NCBI GenBank assembly: GCA_903827245.1
Contig: CAIKHO010000001.1
Location: 41,416 to 105,415, forward strand
From: an uncultured Opitutia bacterium
GTDB taxonomy: Bacteria; Verrucomicrobiota; Verrucomicrobiia; Opitutales; Opitutaceae
Direction of reading: 5' to 3'
DNA length: 64,000 bases
Program-made: the position numbers and the translations under genes
The notes under the pieces: generated by a model
Database searches by the model: none
What the model was told of the DNA's origin: nothing
What the model saw: the letters and a program-made list of their open reading frames with translations, nothing else
Part shown: positions 27,037 through 36,941 of the stretch, piece after piece
Position numbering within the stretch: position 1 is the stretch's first letter
Layout of the letters: every line of letters begins with the position of its first letter

Positions 27037-28046
27037 GTTCTCCGGACAAAGGTGGGAGCCGACCTCCGGGCGGCTCATCGGGTTCGTCCGCTTTGGATGT
27101 GACTGCAATGACCCGCCCGGAGGTCGGGTCCCACCTTTCGGGGCGGCAGTATCGGCAGGCGGCGCTCATCACCATGGCCGCGGTGGCCATCTTCGTGATT
27201 TTCCGCAATCTGCCGACGGGAACGAATCTCAGCCACATGGATTTCCGCGTCCAGGGCGGCAACTCGATCGAGATGTGCGATCCGCTCAATCCCCAGTTCA
27301 TTCCCGTGGTGGATGTGCGGTCGCCCGTGACCATGGCGCTGACGACAACCGCCGCCGCACAGGCGGGCGGAGAGGTGCGGGCGACCTTCACGCTCCGGAC
27401 CTCGAGCGGCAAGGCGATCGCACCCGAGGACCTGGTCATCGCGCACACGAAAAAGATGCACCTGCTGATCATCGATCCGAGCCTGACTGACTACCAGCAT
27501 GTGCACCCCGATCCCACGGCGACCCCGGGCGAATGGACGTTTCATTTCACGCCGCGCCTTGGCGGCACCTACCGGATCTTTGCCGATTTCACGCCGGTGG
27601 CGACGGGCCTCGGGCTTTATGCCAACACGGAGCTCGTCGTGCAGGGTGAAGGCCCATCGGCCGGGTCCTTGCAGGCGGCCCGGCAGGTTTCATGGACCTA
27701 TGAACACGAAGGTTACCAGTTCCAGTTGCAGCCGGCGGCGCCGGTCTTGCGCGCACGCCAGGCCATCGACCTCAAATTCAGCGTCAACCGGGCGGATGGC
27801 GCCGCGGTGCCGATGGAACCCGTGATGGGGGCTTATGCGCACCTCGTGGCCTTCGATGACGGCCGGAGCGGCTTCGCGCATCTGCATCCGATGGAGACGG
27901 ATTTGTCGAGGAAGCCCGACGCGCTGCGGCCGACGCTGTCCTTCAAGATCATGATCCCGCGCGCCGGTCGGTACGTGATCTGGGCGCAGGTGAATCTCGG
28001 CGGCCGCGAGGAATTTGCGCCTTTCTGGTTCGACGTGATACCCTAA
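27033..28046 (+). CDS. Membrane-anchored protein with two HxHP domains, probably copper-related
   Basis: 337 residues from the ATG overlapping the SCO stop. Residues 42-58 form one membrane helix; the rest would be periplasmic, with two similar beta-rich modules, each holding an H-x-H-P motif (QHVHPD near 157, AHLHPM near 284) and strands like GGTYRIFADF and AGRYVIWAQV, reminiscent of YtkA-like domains. A role in copper handling is inferred from the coupling to SCO. Residues 6-36 are encoded by a repeated DNA element, so the true start may be ATG 27108 or 27174. Confidence 0.65.
   Translation: MSSPDKGGSRPPGGSSGSSALDVTAMTRPEVGSHLSGRQYRQAALITMAAVAIFVIFRNLPTGTNLSHMDFRVQGGNSIEMCDPLNPQFIPVVDVRSPVTMALTTTAAAQAGGEVRATFTLRTSSGKAIAPEDLVIAHTKKMHLLIIDPSLTDYQHVHPDPTATPGEWTFHFTPRLGGTYRIFADFTPVATGLGLYANTELVVQGEGPSAGSLQAARQVSWTYEHEGYQFQLQPAAPVLRARQAIDLKFSVNRADGAAVPMEPVMGAYAHLVAFDDGRSGFAHLHPMETDLSRKPDALRPTLSFKIMIPRAGRYVIWAQVNLGGREEFAPFWFDVIP
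27048..27138. repeat. Inverted repeat inside the 5' end of a coding region
   Basis: 29-nt arms at 27048-27076 and 27110-27138 match as reverse complements at 27 of 29 positions (core GGTGGGA-CCGACCTCCGGGC). A related pair occurs at 28094-28240, just after the same gene. The element lies within the open frame that starts at 27033 and adds about 30 residues. Confidence 0.85.
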
Positions 28047-28093
28047 ACCGTACGCATCAATTGAAGTCCATTCTGTTGGATTTCATTTGCCGG

Positions 28094-28240
28094 AAGGTGG
28101 CCGCCGACCTCCGGGCGGCGGATTGAATCGATCGCAAGCTGTACCGCGCGTGGCCACCTTTGCCAAGGCTACGGTGCCCACGCGAAGCCATAGCAGCCCG
28201 CCATAGCGTGCGCGACTGCGGGAGGTCGCGGCCCACCTTC
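28094..28240. repeat. Second copy of the GGTGG-CCGACCTCCGGGC inverted repeat
   Basis: Left arm 28094-28120 (AAGGTGGCCGCCGACCTCCG...) matches the family at 27048; right arm 28214-28240 (GACTGCGGGAGGTCGCGGCC...) is its diverged inverse. The centre holds another short inverted pair (CGTGGCCACC/GGTGCCCACG). The right arm ends 4 bp before the stop codon of the convergent gene. The whole 28047-28244 gap has no gene. Confidence 0.75.
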
Positions 28241-28244
28241 GAAC

Positions 28245-28925
28245 CTACGGCCGTTCCACCGTCGCGTTGAGCTGGTAGTCGATGAAAATCTCGACGTTGA
28301 TGTCGTCGAGCTGGCGCACGGTGACGGGATTGTTCAGGCCCTCGATGGCGACGCTGCGCGCGCCGAAGCTGCGCTGGGTCGAGTGGGCCTGCTCCCCAAT
28401 CAGGTCGAGCAGGCGGTCGCGGTATTGCTCGGCGCTGTCGACCGCGAGGTTGATGGAGACGACCTGAAGCTCGGCCCCGGGTGCCACTTCCAGGCCCGCG
28501 ATGAACTGCCGCAGGAGCCGGGTGTCGTTGAAGACGTCGGTGCTGGTGCCGTTGACCAGCGGGCAGAGCACCCGCACGCTCGTTTGCAGCACGGCGTTGT
28601 TGTAGCTGGACCGGCTGACGAGCGAGCTAGAGTTGCCTGCGAGGTGCAGGGGTCCGTCATGAAACTGGAAGCGCGACGACCTTTCCGCCGCCGCGCGCAG
28701 GGTGGCTAGCGTCTGCTGGACCGCGAGCGTCTGGCGGTCGATCTCCTTGAGCGGGCTCCGGATGGTCACGGTGGCGCAAAGATAATCGGCGGTCTGGACC
28801 AGACTCACGGCCGGGGCCGCCTTGGGACTGTCGGAGGGCAGGGTGATGACGGCCGAACTGATGCTGGCGAACGCGGGTGCGGATGCCAGGAGAAGCAGGA
28901 GGGGGCGGACCAGGTTCAGTTTCAT
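28245..28925 (-). CDS. Exported protein of unknown function (SIMPL-like at best)
   Basis: 226 residues with a clear Sec signal peptide (LVRPLLLLLASAPAFA). The mature part has repeated helix-strand units (QTLAVQQTLATLRAAAERS; DRLLDLIGEQAHSTQRSFGA) and ends in a strand VTVRQLDDINVEIFIDYQLN. The pattern is vaguely like SIMPL (DUF541) periplasmic proteins but I do not see a decisive motif. It precedes, on the minus strand, no obvious partner; AMP nucleosidase lies upstream by 56 bp. Confidence 0.6.
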   Translation of the reverse strand: MKLNLVRPLLLLLASAPAFASISSAVITLPSDSPKAAPAVSLVQTADYLCATVTIRSPLKEIDRQTLAVQQTLATLRAAAERSSRFQFHDGPLHLAGNSSSLVSRSSYNNAVLQTSVRVLCPLVNGTSTDVFNDTRLLRQFIAGLEVAPGAELQVVSINLAVDSAEQYRDRLLDLIGEQAHSTQRSFGARSVAIEGLNNPVTVRQLDDINVEIFIDYQLNATVERP

Positions 28926-28981
28926 GGGGAGCGACGTTGCAGGAAAGACGCCGGCCGGCGCCGCGCGGTTCCCCCCGCGGG

Positions 28982-29752
28982 CTAGAAACGCAGATGTTTT
29001 ACGGTGAGGCCCTTGTTAATCAATTGCTTCAGGGCATCGATGCCGATGCGCAGGTGGTCGGCCACGAAATTTTCATCCACCTTCCGGTCGCTTTCCGCCG
29101 TCTTGACGCCCTCGGGCACCATCGGCTGGTCCGAGACCAGGAGCAGGGCGCCCGTCGGGATCTCGTTGAAGAAACCGGTCATGAAGATCGTGGCGGTCTC
29201 CATGTCGACCGCCATGACGCGGATCTTCTTCAGGTATTTCTTGAAGACCTCGTCATGCTCCCAGACGCGGCGGTTGGTGGTGTAAACGGTGCCGGTCCAA
29301 TAATCGCGGGCGTGGTCGCGGATGGTGGTGGAGATGGCCTTCTGCAGCGCGAACGAGGGCAGGGCGGGAACCTCCGACGGGAAATAGTCGTTGCTCGTGC
29401 CCTCGCCGCGGATGGCGGCGATGGGCAGGATGAGATCGCCGATTTCCGCGCGATGCTTGATGCCGCCGCATTTGCCGAGGAAGAGCACGGCCTTCGGCTT
29501 GATGGCGCTGAGCAGGTCCATGACGGTTGCGGCCGTCGCGCTGCCCATGCCGAAATTGATGATGGTGATGTCGCCCGCGGTGGCGCTCGGCATCGGCTTG
29601 TCCTTGCCCAGCACCGGCACGCGATGCCACTGGGCGAAGAGCTTCACGTACTGGTGAAAATTGGTCAGCAGGATATACCCGCCGAACTTGTCGAGCGGGA
29701 CGCCCGTGTAGCGCGGCAACCAGTTGGTGACGATTTCACGGCGGTTGTTCAT
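28982..29752 (-). CDS. amn: AMP nucleosidase, short form
   Basis: Hydrolyses AMP to adenine and ribose 5-phosphate. 256 residues with the PNP/UDP phosphorylase fold. The N-terminal RYTGVPLDKFGGYILLTNF is characteristic of AMP nucleosidases; INFGMGSATAATVMDLL, LFLGKCGGIK and the substrate segment VMAVDMETATIFMTGF follow. Enterobacterial Amn is about 480 residues because of an N-terminal regulatory domain; this protein holds only the catalytic part, as in several other phyla. Confidence 0.88.
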   Translation of the reverse strand: MNNRREIVTNWLPRYTGVPLDKFGGYILLTNFHQYVKLFAQWHRVPVLGKDKPMPSATAGDITIINFGMGSATAATVMDLLSAIKPKAVLFLGKCGGIKHRAEIGDLILPIAAIRGEGTSNDYFPSEVPALPSFALQKAISTTIRDHARDYWTGTVYTTNRRVWEHDEVFKKYLKKIRVMAVDMETATIFMTGFFNEIPTGALLLVSDQPMVPEGVKTAESDRKVDENFVADHLRIGIDALKQLINKGLTVKHLRF

Positions 29753-29840
29753 GGGAAATAGCTACCCCATGAGACCCGCGAAAGACACGAAAAAGTTTGG
29801 GTCCGCCGGAGCGGACGGCTGGAACTGAACCTCGGGCGAA

Positions 29841-30737
<897 letters not shown>

Positions 30738-30759
30738 CGGTACGTGAAAAGCAGAGTTA

Positions 30760-30851
30760 ACCACGGATTACACGGACGAACACGGATAATTTTTGCAAAT
30801 GACGCGGGCTCATGGGGGCATTCATCCGCGTTTATCCGTGCAATCCGCGGT
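30760..30851. repeat. CCACGGATTACACGGA-type inverted repeat between lipB and lipA
   Basis: Arms 30760-30787 (ACCACGGATTACACGGACGA...) and 30824-30851 (inverse, ...CAATCCGCGGT) match at most positions. The right arm overlaps the 3' end of lipB and supplies its last residues and stop codon. Confidence 0.85.
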
Positions 30852-31529
30852 CAAAAATTCGGGCAGCAGTTTCCAAAACTCCGCCGCCAGCACGGCTTTC
30901 ACTTCGGCGGAGTCCATTGCGCGTCCGAGCTCCGCCTGCATCGAGGTGACGGTGCCCTCGGCGGCGCCGATCCCGCAGGGTACGATGCCCTCGAAGTGGG
31001 CGAGGTCAGGGCTCACGTTGAGTGCGAAGCCATGGTAGGTGACCCAGCGCCGCACGGCGACGCCGAGCGCGGCGATTTTGCGCGGGCCGAGCCAGATGCC
31101 GGTCTTGCCTTCGCGTCGCGCCGCCGCGAGGCCGAGCGCACCGAGGCTATTGATCAGGACCTGCTCCAGGAAACGCAGGTAGGCATGCAGGTCCTGGCGC
31201 GACGCGAGCGAGACGATGGGGTAGCCGACGATCTGGCCGGGCCCGTGATAGGTGATGTCGCCGCCGCGGTTGGACTGCACGACGTCGATGCCCTCGTGCC
31301 CGAGGCGGGCCTGGTCCCAGACGAGGTTCGCCTCGGCGCCCCGGCGCAGACCCAGCGTGAAGACCGGGTCGTGCTCCGTGAAGACCAGCATGTCGCCGAT
31401 CTCGCCCGCGATACGCTGCGCGACCAGCTCTCCCTGCCGGCGCCACGCGGCTTCATAGCCCGTGCGTCCCCAATCGAGGGTCGCCGTCCCGGCAAAAGCG
31501 GGTGGGGCGGTGTTGGCCGGATGGGACAT
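30822..31529 (-). CDS. lipB: Octanoyl-[acyl carrier protein]:protein octanoyltransferase
   Basis: Moves octanoate from ACP to lipoyl domains for LipA. 235 residues from MSHPANTAPP. Family motifs are RGGDITYHGPGQIVGYPIV, the lysine-containing GPRKIAALGVAVRRWVTYHG and the catalytic-cysteine loop IVPCGI. The final nine or so residues (TADCTDKRG) are encoded by the arm of the inverted repeat at 30760-30851, so the native C-terminus has probably been replaced. Confidence 0.95.
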   Translation of the reverse strand: MSHPANTAPPAFAGTATLDWGRTGYEAAWRRQGELVAQRIAGEIGDMLVFTEHDPVFTLGLRRGAEANLVWDQARLGHEGIDVVQSNRGGDITYHGPGQIVGYPIVSLASRQDLHAYLRFLEQVLINSLGALGLAAARREGKTGIWLGPRKIAALGVAVRRWVTYHGFALNVSPDLAHFEGIVPCGIGAAEGTVTSMQAELGRAMDSAEVKAVLAAEFWKLLPEFLTADCTDKRG

Positions 31530-31615
31530 GGGGCGGACCTTACTCAAGGCCGCGGGTCCCGCCAGTGGATTATTTGCGCTTGGACGCGCTCTGCCGGTGC
31601 GGCAGAAAACGTGGC

Positions 31616-32194
31616 ATGAAAACGACCCGGCTCGAGGCGTTCAGCGACGGCGTCATTGCGATCATCATCACGATCATGGTGCTGGAATTGAAGGTGCCGC
31701 AGCAGCATTCGTTGCGGGGGCTGTTGGAGGTGTGGCCGACGTTCATGAGCTATGTCCTGAGCTTCCTGTTCGTCGCCATCGTGTGGGTGAACCATCATCA
31801 TATGATCCATCTCGTCCGAAACGTGAACGCGCCCGTGCTGTGGGCCAACCTGAACCTGCTTTTCTGGCTTTCGCTGATTCCTTTTGGCAGTTCCTACTTG
31901 GGCGAAAATCATGCGACGCCGATGGCCGTGGCTGTTTACGGGGCACTGACCATGTTTTGTGCCCTGGCCTACTACCTCCTGCGCCATTGCGTTTCGTGCC
32001 AGACTTACGACGACCCGAAGCTGAGCGCCCTGCACGTCCGCGCGCTGCATAAGAACCGCATCGCGGTGGGCATTTACCTGGCCGTCGTGCCGACAGCCTA
32101 CCTCTCGACCTGGCTGGCTCTTGCGCTGATCGCGCTGCCGCCGGTCATGTATTTCATCCCCGACCGGCAGGTGGAGGAACTGGCGGGGGATTGA
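31616..32194 (+). CDS. TMEM175-like (DUF1211) potassium channel family protein
   Basis: 192-residue membrane protein with about six helices. The N-terminal RLEAFSDGVIAIIITIMVLE holds the FSDG signature of the TMEM175 family, whose bacterial members form potassium channels; the WVNHHHMIHLV segment is also typical. I start at ATG 31616 because the FSDG helix begins the family. The neighbours give no functional clue. Confidence 0.88.
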   Translation: MKTTRLEAFSDGVIAIIITIMVLELKVPQQHSLRGLLEVWPTFMSYVLSFLFVAIVWVNHHHMIHLVRNVNAPVLWANLNLLFWLSLIPFGSSYLGENHATPMAVAVYGALTMFCALAYYLLRHCVSCQTYDDPKLSALHVRALHKNRIAVGIYLAVVPTAYLSTWLALALIALPPVMYFIPDRQVEELAGD

Positions 32195-32257
32195 GCCCTC
32201 CGGAGGACTACTTTCCGTTTGCCCCCCTTCCGGGGGCGCGCCACGGTGCGCGGTTCC

Positions 32258-33730
32258 ATGAGCGACCCTCTTCCTGACATCTCCCACGACCAGCATGCAG
32301 TGCGGCGCCAGAAGCTGGCGGACCTGCGGGCCGCGGGATCCGACCCCTTTCGCGCGAACTTCGCGACGACCCATTTCTCGGGGGACGCGTTGAAGGCGTA
32401 TGTCGAGGGCCAGGAGAACACCGTCAGCGTCGCCGTGGCGGGCCGGCTCGTGGTCATCCGCGACATGGGCAAGAGTCAATTCGTCAAGATTCTTGACCAG
32501 CAGGGTCAGATCCAGCTCTACGTGAAGAAGGACGTCGTTGGCGAGGAGGCCTACGCGGCCTTCAAGAAGCTCGACCTCGGTGACATCCTCGGGGTCAAGG
32601 GCACCCTCTTCAAGACCAAGACCGGCGAGGTCACGGTGCGGGTCGACAGCTACACGCTTGTCGCGAAGGCGCTGCGTCCGCTGCCGGAGAAGTGGCACGG
32701 GCTGGCCGATCCGGAGCAGGTCTACCGTCAGCGTTACCTCGATCTCATCGTCAACGAGGAGTCCCGGAAGCGCCTGATGCTGCGGCCGCGGATCGTCTCG
32801 CACATCCGCCGGTTTCTCGAGGACCGGCAGTTCATCGAGGTCGAGACGCCCGTGTTGCAGAACGTGGCCGGCGGCGCGGCGGCGCGGCCATTCAGCACGC
32901 ACCACAACGCGCTGGGCGTGGATTTTTTCCTCCGCATCTCGCTCGAGCTCTACCTCAAGCGCCTGCTCGTTGGCGGCTATGACCGCGTGTTCGAGATCGG
33001 CCGCAACTTCCGGAACGAGGGTGTGTCCCGCAAGCACAACCCCGAGTTCACCATGCTCGAGGTCTACCAGGCTTACAGCGATCACCGCGGGATGATGACC
33101 CTGATCAAGGATCTGCTCACGACGCTTTGCCGCGACGTGCTGGGCACGACGAAGATCAAGCACCCGGCCAGCGGCCAGGAAATCGACTTCGGCGGCGAAT
33201 GGCGCGAGGTGACCTACAAGGACCTCATCCGGACCGCGACCGGCGATCCCGGATGGTTCAACCTCTCGAAGGCCGAGAAGATCGTGCGCGCCGAGGCGAT
33301 GGGCCTGTCGATCAACCCGGCGTGGGAGGACTTCGAGGTCACCAACGAGATTTTCTCCAAGAAGATCGAGCCCACCCTGATCCAGCCGACCTTCGTGCTG
33401 AACCTGCCGAAGGAGCTCTGCCCGCTGGCGAAGATCAACCAGGAGGATCCGACCACGCTCGATGTCTTCGAGCTGACCATCGGCGGCATGGAGGTCGCGC
33501 CGGCCTACTCCGAGCAGAACGATCCCGACGTGCAGCGCCAGATGTTCGAGGCGCAGGCCGGCGAGGACAAGCAGAGCATCGACCAGGACTTTCTCACCGC
33601 GCTCGAGCACGGCATGCCCCCGGCCGGCGGCATGGGCGTGGGCATCGACCGCCTCTGCATCCTGCTCAGCGGGGCGGAGAGCATCCGCGATGTGATTCTA
33701 TTTCCGCAGCTGCGGCCGGGCGGGGCCTGA
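32258..33730 (+). CDS. lysS: Lysyl-tRNA synthetase, class II
   Basis: 490 residues: an N-terminal OB-fold anticodon domain (about 45-150; [20 protein letters not shown]) and a class II catalytic core with motif 1 near [17 protein letters not shown], motif 2 [20 protein letters not shown] and motif 3 [16 protein letters not shown] use ATG 32258; the frame is open 13 codons further upstream with no family similarity. Precedes lolC-lolD, an arrangement also seen in proteobacteria. Confidence 0.97.
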   Translation: MSDPLPDISHDQHAVRRQKLADLRAAGSDPFRANFATTHFSGDALKAYVEGQENTVSVAVAGRLVVIRDMGKSQFVKILDQQGQIQLYVKKDVVGEEAYAAFKKLDLGDILGVKGTLFKTKTGEVTVRVDSYTLVAKALRPLPEKWHGLADPEQVYRQRYLDLIVNEESRKRLMLRPRIVSHIRRFLEDRQFIEVETPVLQNVAGGAAARPFSTHHNALGVDFFLRISLELYLKRLLVGGYDRVFEIGRNFRNEGVSRKHNPEFTMLEVYQAYSDHRGMMTLIKDLLTTLCRDVLGTTKIKHPASGQEIDFGGEWREVTYKDLIRTATGDPGWFNLSKAEKIVRAEAMGLSINPAWEDFEVTNEIFSKKIEPTLIQPTFVLNLPKELCPLAKINQEDPTTLDVFELTIGGMEVAPAYSEQNDPDVQRQMFEAQAGEDKQSIDQDFLTALEHGMPPAGGMGVGIDRLCILLSGAESIRDVILFPQLRPGGA

Positions 33731-33824
33731 GTTTTAAGATTTAAGGTGTAAGCTTTCAGCCGCGGCCGGGCCTGCAGGGCTCGACCTTAAAACTTACCCC
33801 TTACAACATACGCCCCAACGACCG

Positions 33825-35063
33825 ATGCCCTGGTACCTCTACCTCGCCCTGAAGCAGCTCTTCCCGAGTGGGCGGAAGTTTCCGTTTTTCACGGCGATCT
33901 CGATCCTCGGCGTCGCGCTGGGCGTGGCGGTGCTGATCATTTCGACCAGCGTGATGGGCGGGTTCGGCCACCAGATCCGCCTCATGACCGTCGACACCCA
34001 GGGCGATGTGCAGGTGCGCGCGGACGGGTTCATCAACAATCCCGACGAAGTGCAGGCCCAGCTCGCCCGCATTCCAGGGATTGTCGCCACCACGCCGTAT
34101 GCCCAGGGAATGGTGGGGGTTCTGCACAACTCGAAGGCGCAGTATCCCGGCATCCAGGGTATTGACCCCGCCCGGATCGGCCGGGTCGTGCCGCTGCAAC
34201 GCTACCTTACGCCGGCCGGCGCCCTCTCCGACCTCGACGACGACTCGGTCATCCTCAGCGTCCAACTCGCCGGGCTGCTGGGAGCACAGCTGGGAGACAA
34301 GGTGGAGGTGTACTCTCCACTCCTCATCGAGAAGCTGAAGAACGACAGTGTGCTGCTGCCGCGCGAGCTGCGGGTGGTCGGCATCTTCGAGTTCGGCCAC
34401 CAGGCGCTCGACAGCACGGTGGTCCTCGTGACTCTGCGCACGATGCAGGACCTCTATGGCCTCGGCGGTGCCGTGCATGGCATCAACGTCAAGCTGGAGC
34501 CGGGCCTCGACGCCGACGAGGCGGCCGCGCGCATCAACGCGGCGCTGCCCCCGGCGCTGCATCTCCACGCGGTGTCGTGGATGGACATTAACCACGATTT
34601 CCTCTTCGTGCTGCAGTTCGAGCGGAACATGCTGTTTTTCCTGCTCACGTTCATCATCATCGTGGCGGCGTTTTCCGTGACCAGCTCGCTGCTGATCTCG
34701 GTCGTGCGGAAGACCCGCGAGATCGGCCTGCTCGGCGCCCTCGGCGGCCAGCCGTGGCAGGTGGCGGCGTGCTTCTGCTGTCAGGGCTTCATCATCGGGG
34801 CAGCCGGCACGCTCGTCGGACTCGGCCTGGGCTTTGGCGTGCTGGCGATCCGCGATGACATCGTGCACCTGTTCACGCGTCTCACCGGCAGCGAAGCGGC
34901 GATGCTACGGTTTTACCAGTTCAGCCACCTGCCGTCCTATCCGGATCCCGCCTACATCAGCGCGACCATCGTTTGCTCCATCGTGATCTCGACGCTCGCC
35001 GGTCTGCTGCCGGCGTGGCGGGCGGCAAGGCTCCAACCCGTGGAGGCGCTGCGCAATGAGTGA
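33825..35063 (+). CDS. lolC: Lipoprotein-releasing ABC transporter permease LolC/LolE family
   Basis: 412 residues: N-terminal helix (FFTAISILGVALGVAVLIIS), a large periplasmic MacB-like domain (about 50-265) and three C-terminal helices beginning FLLTFIIIVAAFSVTSSLLI with the FtsX-like motif VRKTREIGLLGALGG. With LolD it extracts outer-membrane lipoproteins from the inner membrane for LolA. Only one permease is encoded, suggesting a homodimer (LolF-like arrangement). Overlaps lolD by 8 bp. Confidence 0.92.
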   Translation: MPWYLYLALKQLFPSGRKFPFFTAISILGVALGVAVLIISTSVMGGFGHQIRLMTVDTQGDVQVRADGFINNPDEVQAQLARIPGIVATTPYAQGMVGVLHNSKAQYPGIQGIDPARIGRVVPLQRYLTPAGALSDLDDDSVILSVQLAGLLGAQLGDKVEVYSPLLIEKLKNDSVLLPRELRVVGIFEFGHQALDSTVVLVTLRTMQDLYGLGGAVHGINVKLEPGLDADEAAARINAALPPALHLHAVSWMDINHDFLFVLQFERNMLFFLLTFIIIVAAFSVTSSLLISVVRKTREIGLLGALGGQPWQVAACFCCQGFIIGAAGTLVGLGLGFGVLAIRDDIVHLFTRLTGSEAAMLRFYQFSHLPSYPDPAYISATIVCSIVISTLAGLLPAWRAARLQPVEALRNE

Positions 35064-35709
35064 GGCGATTGTCACGGCCCGCGGGCTCACCAAGTCTTAT
35101 CTCAGTGGCGACCGCCACATCGCGGTACTGCGCGGCATCGATCTCGATATTGCGGCCGGCGAGAGCGTCAGTATCCGGGGCGAATCCGGTTCGGGCAAAT
35201 CGACCCTGCTCAATCTGCTCGCCGGCCTCGATTCACCCGATGCCGGCACGCTCGCGTGGGGCGATGACCCGGTCGCCGCCGCGCGCCGCGCGCAGTTCCT
35301 CGGCATGGTGTTCCAGTCGTTCTATCTCATCCCCGAGATCGATGCCCTGGCCAACGTCCTGATGGCGTCCCGCATCGTCCGTGCCCCGGGCGAAGCCGAG
35401 CGAGCGCGCGCGAAGGAGCTGCTGGCCAGTGTCGGCCTCGCGGAGCGGGCAAAGCATCTGCCGGCCCAGCTCTCCGGCGGCGAACGCCAGCGCGTGGCGC
35501 TGGCCCGGGCGCTGATGAACGCTCCGAAACTCATCCTCGCCGACGAGCCGACCGGAAACCTCGACGAGCACACGGGTGATGCCGTCATCGAGTTGTTGCT
35601 GGGACTTTGCGCGAGCACGCACACGACGCTTGTCTTGGTCACGCACAACGCCACCCACGCCGCCAAGACCGGGCGCCAGCTCTTCCTGCGCGACGGCTTG
35701 TTCAGCTGA
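35056..35709 (+). CDS. lolD: Lipoprotein-releasing ABC transporter ATPase LolD
   Basis: 217-residue ATPase: Walker A GESGSGKSTLL, Q-loop GMVFQSFYLIPEIDALANV, signature LSGGERQRVALARAL, Walker B LILADEPTGNLDE and the H-loop LVLVTHN. The LIPEIDALANV segment after the Q-loop is the LolD-type signature. Coupled to lolC by overlap. Confidence 0.94.
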   Translation: MSEAIVTARGLTKSYLSGDRHIAVLRGIDLDIAAGESVSIRGESGSGKSTLLNLLAGLDSPDAGTLAWGDDPVAAARRAQFLGMVFQSFYLIPEIDALANVLMASRIVRAPGEAERARAKELLASVGLAERAKHLPAQLSGGERQRVALARALMNAPKLILADEPTGNLDEHTGDAVIELLLGLCASTHTTLVLVTHNATHAAKTGRQLFLRDGLFS

Positions 35710-35751
35710 GCTCCCCTGGCCACCGCCGCCATTGTCCTGGCCCGTTTGCAA

Positions 35752-35818
35752 CCTATTGGGGGACAAAATTCCGTTCTTCCCATCGGGCCTCCGCTCCGGG
35801 CAAATGTCACCCAATAGG
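35752..35818. promoter_or_regulatory. Paired CCTATTGGG motifs in the gap before the Gfo/Idh gene
   Basis: CCTATTGGG (35752-35760) and its exact inverse CCCAATAGG (35810-35818), each followed by a similar GG-GACAAA-TT string (35760-35770 and 35817-35828). The 174-bp gap has no gene. The pair may bind a regulator or be a repeat remnant. Confidence 0.35.
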
Positions 35819-35904
35819 TGACAAATTACTGGGTAAGATAAATTGCGAGTCTCTGTCCGCGCTACTTTGTTGCCTCGCGCTGGGTGAATCCAACACTGCT
35901 GGCC

Positions 35905-36888
35905 ATGTCTTCCCCCAAGATCCGCTGCGGCGTGGCCGGTGTGGGCTCCCTCGGCCAGCACCATGCGCGCATCTACGCCTCGCTGCCCGGGGCGGAACTC
36001 GCGGGGATCTTCGAGACGAGCGATGCCCGCGCGGCCGAGATCTGCGCGAAGTTCAACTGCCGCCGGTTTGCCACGCTGGAAGAGCTCGGCGCGGCCTGTG
36101 ATGCCGTTTCCATCGTGGTGCCCACGGACAAGCATGCCGTCGTCGCGCTGCCGCTGCTCGCCAGGGGCTGCCACGTGCTGATCGAAAAGCCGCTCTGCGC
36201 CTCGCTGGAGGAGGCGGAGCAGGTGCTCGAGGCGGCACGGGCGAACCGCTGCCTCGTGCAGGTGGGGCACATCGAGCACTTCAACCCGGTGATGAGCTTC
36301 CTGGAGAAGCAGATCGACGAGCCGCGCTACATCACGGCCGAGCGGCTCGCGCCCTACCAGCCGCGCGGCACCGAGGTCGGCGTCGTGCTCGACCTCATGA
36401 TCCACGACATCGGGATCGTGCTCGCGCTCGTGAAGTCGCCCATCGTGAAGATCGACAGCGTGGGCGTGACCGTGCTTTCGAAAAGCGAGGACATCGCCAA
36501 CGCGCGCATCCAGTTCGAGAACGGCTGCGTGGCCAACCTCAGCGCGAGCCGGATGAGCACGAAGAAGGCGCGCGAGATCCGCATCTTCCAGTCCGACGCC
36601 TACCTTTCGCTCGATTTCATGAACCAGGCCGGGCACCTCGTGAAGAAGAGCGACATCATCGCCTACGGCTTGAAAATGAAGATCGGCCTGGTGAAGGCGG
36701 GCGACCTGAGCGCGATCCCGGTGAAGGAAATTCCGATCGAGAAAGGCGAGCCCCTTGCGCTTGAGCTGGCGCATTTTGTCGAGAGCGTCGCCAAGGCCAA
36801 GCAGCCCAAGGTCGGCGCGGCGCTCGGCAAGAGCGCGCTGGAGGTGGCGATCACGATCACCGAGCAGATCCGCGCGGCGCAGCGATGA
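35905..36888 (+). CDS. Gfo/Idh/MocA family NAD(P)-dependent oxidoreductase
   Basis: 327 residues. An N-terminal Rossmann fold with GVAGVGSLGQHHARIYASL, the EKPL motif at VLIEKPLCASLEEA and the HIEHFNPV segment with family histidines; C-terminal alpha/beta domain with DLMIHDIGIVL. I prefer ATG 35905 over GTG 35884, because the first strand starts just after it. Its position directly before lpxB suggests a sugar-nucleotide dehydrogenase of lipid A, similar to GnnA, which oxidises the 3-OH of UDP-GlcNAc; the aminotransferase partner GnnB is not seen, so this is an inference. Confidence 0.85.
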   Translation: MSSPKIRCGVAGVGSLGQHHARIYASLPGAELAGIFETSDARAAEICAKFNCRRFATLEELGAACDAVSIVVPTDKHAVVALPLLARGCHVLIEKPLCASLEEAEQVLEAARANRCLVQVGHIEHFNPVMSFLEKQIDEPRYITAERLAPYQPRGTEVGVVLDLMIHDIGIVLALVKSPIVKIDSVGVTVLSKSEDIANARIQFENGCVANLSASRMSTKKAREIRIFQSDAYLSLDFMNQAGHLVKKSDIIAYGLKMKIGLVKAGDLSAIPVKEIPIEKGEPLALELAHFVESVAKAKQPKVGAALGKSALEVAITITEQIRAAQR

Positions 36889-36941
36889 AACCCGGATTCA
36901 GGCAGACTCCTTTCGCTCTCCGTCAGTTTGCCTGAGACGTC

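Noticed and set aside
33731..33824. TTTTAAG-rich strings between lysS and lolC (GTTTTAAGATTTAAGG, CCTTAAAACTTACCCC)
   Set aside because: Partly inverted but the match is interrupted and in different order; may be a decayed repeat, but I cannot define arms.
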